DNA of 64,000 nucleotides. Source: Myoxocephalus aenaeus (taxonomy: Eukaryota; Chordata; Actinopteri; Perciformes; Cottidae). The stretch covers positions 1,249,501 through 1,313,500 of the forward strand of contig JBAMJR010000011.1 in assembly GCA_038501785.1 (NCBI GenBank), read 5' to 3'. Positions 35,701-49,717 of this stretch are shown here, piece by piece (the stretch's first letter is position 1; every line of letters starts with the position of its first letter). The notes below the pieces were generated by a model that was not told the DNA's origin, ran no database searches, and worked only from the letters and a program-made list of their open reading frames with translations. The position numbers and the translations under genes were made by a program.

Positions 35701-38700
35701 TCAATTTTCTCATGCACCAAACCATATATTTCACTTGTATATTACCGATGGTGTTCAATACATCCAAATACAGCAGTTTGGGGCATTTTTTTTCATAAAG
35801 CAAGCTATGATTTACAGTTTTATATAACAACCGCTCAGTCTTCCCCCCCTAGGGGGGAATTGGTTTTTAAAAGGTGAACTATGTCCTACTTTAGAAATAA
35901 AACAGACACACCAAGGCCTGTCAATTCTCACCTGTGGCAAACTCCACTTGTGTCTCTCGCCTGAAGATGCTTCCTGTTAGCGTGTTGCCATTGACAGCCT
36001 CTCCTACTTCCTGTGCAGTGGCCCAGTAGACAGGGTTCAGGATTGAGATGAGCTTTCTCATTGCAGGACCTTGAAATTAAAAGGCACAAGAAGAGCATAT
36101 TTAATTTATTATGAGATTTATTGAGACCGTTTAAGAGAACAACTTAGGTGCTCTAGTTGCATGGAGCCAAGCATTATTTGGTTAATTTAAAGTACAAGAT
36201 TTAAATATATGTAACTGTTGGAAAACTGACCTAATGTCCTTGGTACATTAGTAATAGTGGCCTTGATGATTCTGCCACCAGACTTGCTGTCTGTGATGGT
36301 GGCATTGAGGATGGCTATGCCAAACTCAATATCGTTGATGTTTCCTATGATGCTTCCTCGTGCCTTCTGGGGTCCACCTGACAACAAAAGCAGGTATTCA
36401 AGTAAATTGTTTGTGCAACACTTAATTATGAACATGTACAATTTGTATTTACAAAAATGCCTCACCTGGGCAGGCGTGACTGCTACACCTGGACAGCTGG
36501 GAGGAGTCTCCTGGACACGGCCGTCCCCCGTTGCTCTGAGACGGACTATTACAGAGACGGACACGGGTCCTCTCTCCACCGCCACAGGAGGCGGAGCATT
36601 CTCCCCACTGCTGCCATGAGCCCCAGTTACCGTCAACTGAAATAATATACCCAATATACAATAAATACACACATTAACACATAAATCGGCATTGATTGCC
36701 TCACAGTTCAGTACCATTTTTAACAACATGCTGACTCACCAGGACAGTTGTCTGTGCTGCATCTCTGTATCTGGGTATCTGCTCCTGCACATGCTCTTCC
36801 ACCGTTGGCAGGTCTGGGGTTTTCACATGTCCTGTAGCGCCTCATCTGACCCCCGTTACATGTCTTGCTGCAGTCGCCCCAGCTACTCCATGGACCCCAG
36901 TTACCGTTGACTGAAGAAATTCAAACGTCAAGGATAAAAAAGGAACCGAAATAAGCCAAAAGAGAAGGTACGTTACTGGAAAGAAGCCCAGAATCAAGAT
37001 ACAAGACAGACATTTTTACATTTAGATGTAGAGAATATAGGTTTTGGGTTTGTTTTGTTTTACAGTTCTTTTATGTTTTTTAATATTTTAATGAATGTTC
37101 TTAATTGTTTTTAAATCTTGTTTTGATGCTTTTAATGCTTTTATGTGAAGCACTTTGCATCGCCTTGTTGTTGAAATGTGCTGTACAAATTAACTTTCCT
37201 TGCCTTACTGTAAACTAAAAGAGTAAGAAGAGCAAATAAAAGTGCATATGACTCACTAGGGCAGGGGTCACTATTACAGAAGCCGATGTGCACATCGTTG
37301 CCTTCACACTGTCGGCCACCATGCTGAGGGCCGGGGCTGGCGCAGAGACGTGTTCTCTGTTTGGTACCGACTCCACATGAAACACTGCAGGCTCCCCAGC
37401 TGACCCAGGCCGACCACTTCCCATCCACTGGACAGCGCAAGGAAAGGAGGAGGAAGACGCAGGAGCATAAGTCATAATATACTGATGTTACACCATCCAG
37501 TAGAGAGAATGTATGCATATGGACTAAAATCTCTTTCAATTTGATTTTATCATTCAGTAAAATCCCTGAGCTCTCACCAGGACAAGTTCTCTCTTTGCAC
37601 ACTTGTGTTTGGGTGTCAGTGCCCTCACACTGCGGCCCATCAAATGCTGGAGGAGGGCTGTTGCACAGTCGGATTCTGGACTGCATACCCTTACCACAGG
37701 TCTCACTGCATGGGCTCCATGGTAACCAAGAGCCCCAGTTACCCGCTACTGCAGGAGTATAAACAGAAAGTCGATATATATATATATATATATATATATA
37801 CTTATTAAGTAATAAAGACTTTATACTTCTACTTTTTAGATCATACGTGTGAAGATTAAACAAGCCTTCCTGCCAGTCATACCTCCTCATACCAACTATT
37901 CATACAGCTGACGGCCTACTGCTGAAGTTACAGGAAACATATCTGCTCACTCACCAGGACACGGTCTGACACTGCACATGATGGCCTCCACTGCCTTGCC
38001 CTCACAAGGCTTGCCTCCATGCTGAGCTGGAGGGTTACTGCAGGTCCGGACTCTAGTTCTGTTGCCCTGACCGCAGGTACGAGAACACTCCTCCCAGAGA
38101 GACCACTCAGACCAGTTAGCATCCACTGTAGAGGGACAAAAGTAAAGACTTTGTGACCACATGTGGCACTATACAAGTACTGAGGTTGAATCCTCTGGTT
38201 TATCAAAGCCCTCTCACCTGGACAGGGCTTCCCCTGACAACGACGTGTTTCTGTGTCCAATCCTGCACAGTGACGCCCCCCATTGGCAGGTAGAGGATTG
38301 TTACACTGTCTCAGCCTTTTTTGGGACCCGACACCACAGGACACACTGCAAGGACCCCACTCTGACCACTCTGAGTAGCCCCCATGAACTGGAAAACAAA
38401 TAACTGCACGTTAACGCAACATGTCTTTAGCCATTTGGGCAATTTGGATGATTGTTTATTGTACATTTAAAATGGAAGTTGGATCAAAGATGTAGCGTAC
38501 ATACAATCCCCACTATGTCCTGCTCACCTCGCACAGTAAGAGTGACCCTGACCAGCACTGATCCCAGCAAGTTTCTGGCCACGCATTCATATTCATCTGT
38601 GTCCTCCTTCTGGGCACTGCTGATTCTGAGGGAACCGTTGGACAAAGGGGAGAAGCGGTCGTTGCCCATCAGGGGTCGCCTCTGCTGGGACCACTCTATC

Positions 38701-41700
38701 ATGGGAGTAGGCTCCCCCTCTGCCTGACAGTTGAGCACAACTGTGGTGCCAGCATCCACCACTGTTACCACTGGCTCCACTACGATGGCCGGCGCACCTG
38801 GAAGAGGGCAGATCTACGTGATCTAACCTTAAAAAGGGAATTTCATCGATCTCACACATTGAAAACCTGACGATGTTACTGTTTAACGTGCAATACGATA
38901 TCACTAAAGTACTATGTCAATTTTGTCACGAATGCAAGACTTTACATTAAAAAGGACAGACACAGAGAAAATAGACACTTACTCTGCAAGGTAAGTGTAA
39001 CACTCCTTTCCACCACTCCAGCATCATTTGTTGCCACACACATATAGTTGCCTGCATCTTCACTCTGTATTCAATGTAATGATAAAGACAATGAGGAAAT
39101 TGTGTTTTACATGAAATGTTAAGACCACTTAGCCAACTGAGCCCTTTCACTTTTTATCAACTGTATTTGCAGACTATTACACATAAGAGATCCCAGTCTC
39201 ATGTGTTTTCCTACCACAGTGCCATAGATGGCCAGAGAGCCGTTGTCCAGTTGACGAATGCGGTTGCTGATCTGGATGTTTATTCCACTTTTGCTCCACC
39301 GGATGGTGGGCAGGGGGTCTCCCCGAACCTCACAGTTCAGGATGGCATTACCACCCAGAGGTTCAATGCGGTTGGAGTGAAGGTCCCCATCAATGATAGG
39401 AGGCTCTGGAGACAGACACAGGAAGTTGACATTATGAAAAGTCCACTTGATTAGGATTGAGTTGTAAATTACTTGGTAGCACTTTAAATCCCTCTACTTA
39501 GCATTTATAAGCAGCATACTTTTAATACAATGCAGCATATATGCAGCTATAGGGACATTTTTAATGCCAGCCGTATGGGTGACTTATGGGTGTCTACAGA
39601 GGGGTTATAGTTGTTAAACACATTCATTAACATTTATATCTGTGGTTTTACCTTTGACATAGACAACGCTCAGTGACTTGATGGTTCCTACGCTGTTTTC
39701 TGCCACACAGCTGTAGGTGCCAGAGTCATCTTTGTTCACTCGCTCTATCACCAGCTCACTGTGGCTGTTTATGTGGTCGTAGGGAACTAAACAAGCATTA
39801 ACAAAAAGGCAGTAAAAGACATAAGAAAAGGACAGTTATACTTCTGTATTCTAATGTATCTCATACAGTACAGCTACATAAAAGTAGCATAGATTTGACA
39901 GTTGATATAAAACATTTTCCTAATGAATGAGGACTTGATATACACCTGGGACGATGTTGTTGTTGAAGGCCCACGTGATTCTGGGTAGGGGGATGCCACT
40001 GACTCCACAAGCCAGCAGGAGGCGCTCTCCCTTGTTGAGGGCCACGTCTCCGAGCAACTCAGTGAAGACAGGGTGAGTGTGTACAGACAGGGTTGTTGTC
40101 CGACTGTCCTGTCCGACTGCATTTGTGGCAACACAGGTAAAACTGCCTGCATCGTCAGGCTGGTACAGAGTAAGGGGAGATGAGGAGAGTGGGAGCATGG
40201 GACAACAATCTTTAAATGCATCTTTTTGATGCAAGATAAGCTACTTAAGCCACCAAAGCTAAATGTAACACAGCTAGTTCCACATAAAACATTTATAGAT
40301 AATTTGTTGTTTTCCTTATGTTTTTCTTACCTGAGCGATGTCTATTACCAGCTCTCCAGAGGGTAGGATTGTGTACTCCCCTGTGCTTTCACTGAGAGGA
40401 TTACCGTCCTTCTCCCAGGACAGGCTGGGCTGAGGGATCCCCTCTGCCACACATACCAGCTGAGCCTGACGGTTTTCCACCACTGCTACCTGCTGCTCTC
40501 CATCATGAATGGAAGGTGGGACTGCAAATAAGTCAATCTAGTTAAGGTTTTATAAAATATGCAAGACCAGAAGGGAAACCACTAATGCCCTCTCCATTAC
40601 ATTTGATATTTTGGAGCGAATAAGATGGATTACAAGGGAAAATGCGGAACACCAAAAATGGAAAAAGGCTTTGTTCTTCCTGCTTCCTTATACTCACGTG
40701 AAACTGAAACTGAAAGCGTAAGTACATGGGTAGTTACAGCTACATCTTTGCAATCAGGAATGGGACTTAAGATTTTATGTTAAATGTGGTTTTAAAATAT
40801 TTGAAAATACAAATGTATCACATTCAGTTTCACAATAAATGGATTTACTTATCTCATGTACAACAGAGACACAAAACAAAAGACAACCGCAACATCAGTT
40901 TTACACAAACTCTATGTTTGTGTTTCACCACAAAAATAATGCGCTGTGTTCAGTTTAAAATACTGTATGAACTGAAACGTACTCTGTACAGTAAGGCTCA
41001 TCTCATGGCTGACTGTGCCAGCTGCATTGGCAGCAGTGCAAGTGTATCGCCCAGTATCACTTGGCTGGATGAAGGCTATCTGCAGGGATCCTGAGTTGAG
41101 CACCCGTAGGCGCACAGACTCCCTCAGCGACTGCCCGTCTTTATGCCATGTGACAGACGGGGGAGGGGAGCCGTCAGCGTGGCAGTGGAGCGTCACAGAG
41201 GAGTCCACAGGTGCCAGGTACTTTTGAGTCACTGAGCTGATCACTGGAGGGACTGCAGGACACAGCAAATGGAAAAACCACATGAAGTAAAAAAATATTT
41301 ATTGCGTGCAGGTTGGAATTGAAGATGTATGACTGTTACCTAGCTACAGGATAGATGGAATATAATTAAGACAGCCCAGGTCTGCGAGAAATTTGTGTAA
41401 TAAGTTTGACGTTGTAGCTCAAAATTAAACTTTATTCTTTCAAAAGTACACATGATTGTAAGGTGTTCTTCTTACATGCCTGGACACAACTGCTGAATAT
41501 TACATAATAGGTCTGTTAATCAAGTTACTTTCACTTGAGTGAGTGCCCTACCTTGTACTCTGAGTTTGGTCTTGCCCAGCGCGGTCCCTGCAGGGTTTTG
41601 AGCCACACATATATATGTCCCAGAGTCCGACACAGAGGCCTTATGTATCTGTAGACCTCCACTAGGCAGCACTGTGAAACTTCCACCTGACATGAAGCAA

Positions 41701-41732
41701 CAGAAAATATGTTATGACTGATTTCTTGGGAT

Positions 41733-41823
<91 letters not shown>

Positions 41824-44800
41824 CCTGTGGTGTGTATATTGATGCCCTCCTTCTGCCAGGTGATGGTGGGTCTGGGCGAGCCTGTGGCCCTGCAGGGCAG
41901 AGTGATGGGGTTATTCAGGATCACATCCAGGGTGGAGGGATGGGACTGGATCACTGGGAGCTCTGGGGAGAGGGATGGGATAAGAGTAATGCTCAGAAAG
42001 ATCTCAAGAAAAATAGCAGTTAAAGCCTTATATAAAATAATATATTTTCTAAATCACTGAACGTGTATCACAAAGGAAATCATCATCAATCGAAATGTAG
42101 TTGAGAACCATGATTATTTTTGACAGCAGGGTGTCTCTTGATATATTGGTCCTCAGGATGTTCTCACCCTGCACTGTGAGCTGCACGTGGCGGTGGGTGA
42201 AGCCTGCAGCATTCTTGGCCGTGCAGGAGTAGCGTCCTGCATGACTGAGCTGAGCCGAGGGGATCTCTACTGGACCTGAGCACAGATCATAACAAAATTG
42301 ATTAAGCAAATAAAGTAACCTAAAATAGTTATCACTTGGTATAATCTCTATTGGTGTATTAGATGACTCACAGTGGTAGCCTTTATTTTAACATAGCAAG
42401 ACCGGTGGAATAATTAACTGAATACAATAACATATTTTGCTAGCAATTTCAGTATTTTGGTGTAATTTTTACAAGTTATACCAATTAAAAGTTGCGTACT
42501 ATTCACATTAATCCTGATTCTGACCTGTGGGCAGGATGCTGTAGCCCTGTCCCTCTTTGGTCAGCTTCATGCCATCTTTAGTCCAGTGGATTGTGGGCAC
42601 TGGGACGCCAGATGCAGAGCAGGCGATGACCACTGGGGACAGTCTGGTTACGATGAGCTCTGTGGGTTCATCTGCTATAGACGGAGGAACTAGAGGGACA
42701 TAAATTAAAACATGAGACAAAAATATCTGGTCTTGAATTTAAATGTAAAAATAGATTTACAACGGAAATATAAATTCAATCAAATCATGATATAATATCA
42801 ATGAACATGCTGTAATCATAAGGATACATTTCTCAACAAACGCTGTGTTACTCACCGTGGACAGTGAGGTTGATGGATCTGAAGTCTTCCCCAGCATCAT
42901 TAGAGACCACACATTCATACACTGCTGTGTCCTCTACTGTTGGTGCTATGACGACCAGGGAGCCTGATGATAGTAGTCTGGAAATAATAATACAAAGTTA
43001 AGATCTGAAAGTAGTTTCACTATGATGTAGGTGCTATAACAAGATGGAAAAATGCGTAATATACGTGTATATATATATATATATATATTGTAAACATTGA
43101 ATTTTACAATCAAACGCTCAAGCAATAAAGCTATTAATGTCATCTAAGTCGAGGAATTACAAAATGATCCAGTTTTGTATTTGTCCGTCCCAACTATTGA
43201 ATCAGAAACTGGATGGGGAGAAAAACCTGGATCAACCTGTACAAATTCTGGTTCTGGTCAGTATTGATGGCTCGTCCGTTTTTCATCCAGCTGACAGTGG
43301 GTTTGGGGATACCGGTGGCCTCGCAGGACAGGGTGGTCTGAACGTTGACCGTAACCGTCACATTGGTGCGGCTGTCAGCGATGGAAGGAGAGACTGAGAG
43401 ATAAGAACCGAAGATCACGAGATTACTGGATGGCGGTGTTTGTGGGTGATTGAGACAGTTTGAAGGTGTTCATGTGTTTTGTTTTTGTATGCACATATGT
43501 ACCACCCACCATATACTTGCAGATCCACTCTCTTGCGTTGTGTCCCAGCCTGGTTTGTTGCCATACAGAGGTAGCGTCCAGTGTCGGTCACCTGAGCAGA
43601 ATGGATGTGTAATGACCCATCCTCTGAAAATGTGTACCTGCGCACATTTGTAGAAACTGGATAAGGTACAGCACAGAGGAAATGCCAATAACTGAGATGT
43701 GCTATATTATCATAATAATAAACATCTGCTAGATTTTGGAACTTGCGAATCATTCACATATAATATCATATTCATCAAATAGAACTGTATATGCAATTGT
43801 TCTATTTTGAGATCATCAAAATCCGCAGAATCAGCCAAAAGGCATCATTGTTCCTTGACTTGTGGCTTTACCTGGGGTTGTTTCCCGCCAGTATGGCACC
43901 ATGTTTTCTCCACGTAACACGAGGTGGTGGCACTCCACTTACGATGCACTCGAGCACTGCTGGCTTGTTTATGTGCACTGACACTGTCTGGGAGCCTTCC
44001 TTGATAGTTGGGGCCACTGAAGGCACAGGTGACAGATACATAGTTATGTACTCATTTGTAGCTGAGCATTGAGTTTTGCTCTGTAATTACAGAAGAAATT
44101 GTAAAGAGACAATATTCTCCTTTTCAGCTCTACGAGAAAGGGTATACAGTGTATACATATATATATATATATATATGGACATTAGTTGTGGATAAAAGAT
44201 GTTACTGTACCATTTACAGCCAGGTTAAACTGTCGCGTGGTGTTGCCAGCAACGTTGCTGGCCACACAGGTATACTGAGCTTTGTCGCTGAGCTCAGCCA
44301 TGTTGATCTGTAAATAGCGGCCACCAGACAGAATACGCACACGGGCAGAGGCCTACACAAAGATAGTCATTTGTGAACACATTTCATGAGAATGAATTGC
44401 ATTGTGTGGATATTTGTTTGTTTGTTTCATTTCTGACCTGCAATGGTTGGCCATCTTTGAGCCAGGTCAGAGTTGGAGGTGGAACAGCATCTGACTTGCA
44501 CTCTAGAGTTAACTGTCTGTTCTTCAGCACTGACACGTCCTGAGGTGAGCTCTCCCCAGCAATGTTAGGGGGAACTGTTACAGAAAGAACAGAAAGAGAC
44601 TGACATGGATTTTATAGCCCAATCTCATGTCCCTGTATTATATATTTATTACAGGTATGAACACATATTTCATTATCTAGGTACAGATTGACTGAATCAT
44701 CCTTTTTTTGTACTATATGTTAATTGGCTTCAAGTCAGAGATTGTTTCCACAATGTTATGTACAGTGCTAACAGCAATGTGTATTACTACACATCTGTGT

Positions 44801-47800
44801 TACCCACCATGCACCCGAACGAGGAACTCCTTGTCATCATCTCCTGCTGGACTGTTGGCTAAGCAGCTGTATCTGCCTGTGTCCTCCAACTGAGTGCAAG
44901 AGAAAAACTTATAAAAAACTCTACACTAAAATGAGAGCGCTATTGTTCGAAGAAACAGACCCTTCTATTTCTATGAGTTCAGTTAAAATGGATGAAAGAA
45001 AAACCTGGCCACCAGTGAGGATGTCAATGATTATGAAGAGACATAAGACTGTAACAATATGCTTATAAAATAACTTTGAAATTGTAGGCTACAGCCCAAA
45101 ATTGCAGGACTTACAGTTTGTTATTATATACAGTATGTGATAAAAGTATGGTTTACATGTTTTATAGATAAGAGAAAGAGATTTAATTTAAATTGAACAC
45201 GTAACAGTTGCATGGCACATACCTGAGCCGAGGCCACGCGGAGCACCTCCCCTCCCCGGAGAAGGCGTAGACTGTCTGTCTGTGGGAGTGGGCGTCCATC
45301 CTTCAGCCAGGTCAAAGAGGGGGTAGGGATACCTGAGGCCTCACACTGAAGCTCCAGCACATTATTAACCACAACAGATACTTCTGCTGGTACACCAGAG
45401 CCCTTGATGTGGGGAGGGTCTGAATATGAAAACATAAACCAAACCATATTTATTTTTTCATCCATGAATCACAGCCGAAGCTGCAGAATAAGAGCTTCAC
45501 TGTGCTTTTTACTCACCCAGAACTCTGAAGTTGAAGTGGCGACTAGCTTGGCCAGCGGTATTGTTAGCCACACATGTGTAGCGTCCTGTATCATTGACCT
45601 GGGCCTGGATGATTTGCACAGTGGTATTCAGATTGTGAAAATTGAGGTGGGGGTCAGGAATTAGAGTTACCCCGTCTTTGAGCCAGGACAAAGAAGGGGT
45701 CGGGGTCCCATCAGCAACACACAGCATAGAAGCCAAGTTTCCTCTGACTACAGTCACATCCTCTGTGCTCCCTGCTCCATCCAGGCCAGGAGGGACTGAG
45801 GAAAACAGGAAAAAGATACAGTTCATTACCATTTATTGCTGAACAGTTTGCTTTTGTAATGTGTTCCTCAGATTTTACAAGCAAGGAATGTTTTCAGACT
45901 CACCATGCACCTGTAGGTTATAATGTCTGTTGTCCACTCCTGCTCTGTTTGACGCGATGCAAGTATAGGTGCCACTGTCGGACACCTGACTTCGTGTTAT
46001 CCTGACAGATACAAAAGGTACAGCGTATCTTGTTACATTTGAACTCTCACTAAAGGTGTAAAATAACCAGCAAACTTTTTTACAATGCGACCCTTTACAA
46101 TGATGAATTGTTTTATGATGGGTGAATTTCTTTATGAATTAACAGTAGGAAAACCTGCAGGATACAGCAGATTTTTTTAAAGATAATTCATTCATGAAAA
46201 ACATAATTGCACAAGTGAAGATTCCTTTGCAAATTGAACAGATAACGATTGCACCAATACCTAAGTCTTACCCTAATATATAACATACTGCTTTGCAATA
46301 ATTTTGATTAATCTGAAACATACAATGCACAATATGTTGTTCTTAATGCAGCACCATGTTCTACACACTCTTCTTGAGCCCTGTCCACTGACCTACCGGA
46401 GCACCTGTCCAGCAGAAAGAAGCCGTATGTGGGAGGACACTGGCAGAGGCAGACCGTTTCTCAGCCAGTTGAGCTGGGGCGGAGGGGAGCCTGCAGCAAC
46501 GCACTCAATGTTGACAGAACTGTCCAAAACGGTGGTCAACTGCTCAGCTGTCTTACTGTTGCCGTCTATCACAGGAGGCACTGAAAAAGTAAATTTGAAG
46601 CAAAGTCAGTGACATTAAAATAAACAAGGCATCATCAAGGAAAAGTGACTCAGACTGTCTGTACTGGATAATACAGATAATATATATAATATGGTAGTCA
46701 AATCCATTCAACCCACCATACACGTTCAGATTGAATATCCTGTCTTCCTGTCCTGCAGTGTTTGTGGCCACACAGGTGTACTTGCCACTATCAGTGGTGC
46801 GAGCTCCAGTCACAGTGAGTGTGCTTCCATCTGGACTGATTCTGGACACAAAGGAAGCATTGCATCAGCATTAACATGACTATCATCATTATAACAGCAT
46901 TGCCACTGGATTGGCCTGCTGTGAAATCCCATACATTTCCTTCTATTTTGCTATTTTCTTGCGGCAAGCATTACCTGAGTCCCTCGTCCCTCGTATTGTT
47001 GATGACTTCCCCATCTTTCAACCACTGGATGGTTGGAGTCGGAGTTCCCTGGGCTCGACAGACCAGCTGGATGCTTTCATTTAGCAGGACTCCCATTTCA
47101 CTGGGCAGCTCTGATCTGGAGATACTGGGAGGGACTGAGAGAGAATTACTGGCTTTAGCACAATCCGATGAATACCATAAGAAAAATGATACAGTATTTA
47201 TGATAATATATACTGTAAGCTTGACGGCATACAGTCGACACATAAAGCCAGACAAGAGCATGTGCATGTACCTTGTATGGTGAGGTGGTAGCTCTTGTGG
47301 GCCTTGCCCTCCACGTTGGAGGCCAAACACGTGTAAGTGCCGCTATCAGAAAGCTGTGACCGTGCAATCTGCAGCTTGCTTCCTCCTGAGAAGATGTGCA
47401 TCTCCAAAGACTCTGAGTACTCTAAAGAAATATGAAGTTCAAATTAATTAAATTACAATGAGAATCTATTTATGTAATGTTACCTTTCCCTCCTTTTTTT
47501 TCTGTGCAAACTTATAGAGAAACAGGTAATTTAATTTAAATGTAAGATACAGCATAATAATGGATATCCTTCCCCGGATAACATAACAAACAAAATGTTT
47601 TTTTGTGGTTGTGTGATTCACAAAAGAGATAAACCTAAACAAAAGTGTACCTATGGGTCGTCCATTCTTCAACCAAGCAAGGCTCGGAGGAGGGATTCCA
47701 GTAGCATCACAGGCAAAGGTGACTGGGTTACTGATGGTTTCCACAACACTCTCTTCTGCTGGCCCGTCGATACTGGGAGGTACTGAAGAGGGAGGGAGAC

Positions 47801-49680
47801 GTTTTTAATATTATATTGTAAGTGTTTAGCATCGTTTGAAAATTAAATGTGTTTTTATCACGTTTTTGCAGATTTCTGAATAAATCAATATATCATAAGC
47901 TACCATAAATATTCAAGTGGAAGTTCTTGTTGACTTGTCCAGCAACATTGATGGCCTTGCACACATACTGTCCAGTATCAGACACCTGAAGAACAGAGGA
48001 GACATAAAAGAAAGATGTAAAAACAACAAAATATTTTTTAAATAATAGCCAGTTATCAATTGAAAGTAAAAATGTGCCAGAAGCTCGGTGAGAACGCTTA
48101 AGGAAGTGACGTATTTATGTTTTGACCCATCTTGGCCCCACTGACTTGAAAAGCAGTATCATCTTTATGTCATAGCCCGCTCTGTCGGGCCGTTACCTTG
48201 CGTTGCCGATATTGGCCCCACTAGTCTTACAAACTGTTGCAGTTATATCAGAAAACCTTTCGTACTATTCTCGTTCAAGTGTCCTTGAATCCGAATTTAC
48301 TTATTTTTCTATGACTGAGGGGTCAAAGTGTGGCTGCTACAAAAACTCAAGCTTTCATCAAGATAAAAACAAAGACAAAAGATATCACAGTCATGACCAC
48401 ACTGTTTGACTTGACTTGCAATCGCTGAAAGATGTTGAGAACAAGAACATCCATTCATCTCTTACCTCTGAGCCTTTGATCTCAAGCATCTGTCGTTCCG
48501 CCAGAATGCGCAGGTTTGCCGATTCTGTCACCATCCTGCCGTTCTTGTACCAGGTGATGGTGGGAGGAGGTACAGCGTTGGACTCGCACTGCAGAGTTAC
48601 TGATTTCCCAACGAGCACATTCACCACCACAGGAGAGTCCCCACCACTGCCCTGGATACTTGGAGGAACTGAAAGGCAGAGGAGAGAGGAAAACATTAAC
48701 TGTCAACTTGGGATGTAAAGCCAGGCGCTCAGTGTACAGTCTACACACTGTGGACGTGGACTGACCAAAAACAGTGAGGTAGATGTTCTTGTAAGCCTCT
48801 CCTGCTGCGTTAATGGCCACACAGCTGTACTTTCCTCCATCAGATACTTTTGCTTTCGGAATCTGTAGAGTACGACCACCTGAAATGGACACAAATAAAT
48901 ATTCAGAACCTACTGTTGTTGGTTTTAATAATTTTCATTGCATGCTTATATCCAAATATTCTAATTATTCTTTCAATGTAAAAGGGCTTCAGTTGTCACT
49001 GCTCAATGTTCATTCTTTTACATGTGATATTGTCAGCACCTGGCATGATGAGTGCATTGGTGTTGGCCTGAATGGGGCCCCTATCATTTAGCCATCTCAA
49101 GGTGGGAGGGGGGAAACCAGTAGCTTCACAAGAGAGAGATACAAAGTTGTTCACCACCACAGTCACAGTCTCAGGACTCCGGCCGATAATGGTGGGAGGC
49201 ACTGAAAGGAAAAATATAAGAAACATTCAGTATAACAAACAGTAGTTGTTTATCTCAGAGTGGAGACTGGGTTTAAGTGAAATCAGTTTGTTCTACATGA
49301 GAGTAAATGTAGATGTATCTTCAACTCATCTTTTCACAATTTGATGAAATTGAGCATTTACGGTAAAAGTGATTTACCATGTCATATGCGACTCACCATG
49401 AACATTAAGGTTAAAGGATTTTTCTGCACTTCCAGCCACATTGTCAGCCACACACACATAGCGCCCTGTGTCAGATACCTGAGCAGTCAACACCTGGTGG
49501 TTGGGAAAGATGGAGACATGTAGAATCAAGTAAGAACACATATCTACTGTTTTAAGATATAATATACCATATCAAAGTGATGAAGCATTTCTTTTAAATG
49601 GGACAGATATTCTCAATAAAGTATTTATTGCATTAACCTTCTGTTGGACTGAATAACATTGAACATTATATTTACTATGG

Positions 49681-49717
<37 letters not shown>

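Larger units (their letters stand above)
36466..38388 (-). other. hmcn1: hmcn1 exons for six thrombospondin type 1 repeats
   Basis: Six exons in translation order: 38218-38388, 37955-38125, 37578-37748, 37257-37427, 36740-36910, 36466-36636. Each is exactly 171 nt and encodes one 57-residue TSR with WS.W..CS.(S/T)CG, R.R.C..P, GG..C.G and a final C..(P/A)CP. The first Trp pair (for example NWSEWSLW, KWSAWVSW) is the C-mannosylation-type motif of TSRs. All six are symmetric exons, so gain or loss of a repeat would not disturb the frame. Confidence 0.96.
38528..43656 (-). other. hmcn1: hmcn1 exons for the last Ig domains
   Basis: Coordinates listed 3' to 5' of the gene. Ig44: 38528-38797 (single exon). 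Ig43: 38983-39064 and 39215-39405. Ig42 and Ig41 share exon 39946-40159; Ig42 ends in 39652-39786 and Ig41 starts in 40331-40521. Ig40: 40983-41252 (single). Ig39: 41552-41686 and 41825-41962. Ig38: 42168-42275 and 42525-42689. Ig37: 42856-42977 and 43237-43393. Ig36 second half: 43510-43656. Each domain shows the I-set pattern: a first Cys, a W..(D/N/E)G turn, then D.(G/A).Y.C.A.N..G. Numbering assumes 44 domains in total. The donor of 43237-43393 (GTTGAT) and that of 41825-41962 (GTAGTG) are weak but frame-required. Confidence 0.92.

Noticed and set aside
36257..36645. Plus-strand open frames opposite G2F and TSP exons
   Set aside because: They are antisense shadows of well-supported hmcn1 exons. 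Many similar frames occur opposite the Ig exons.
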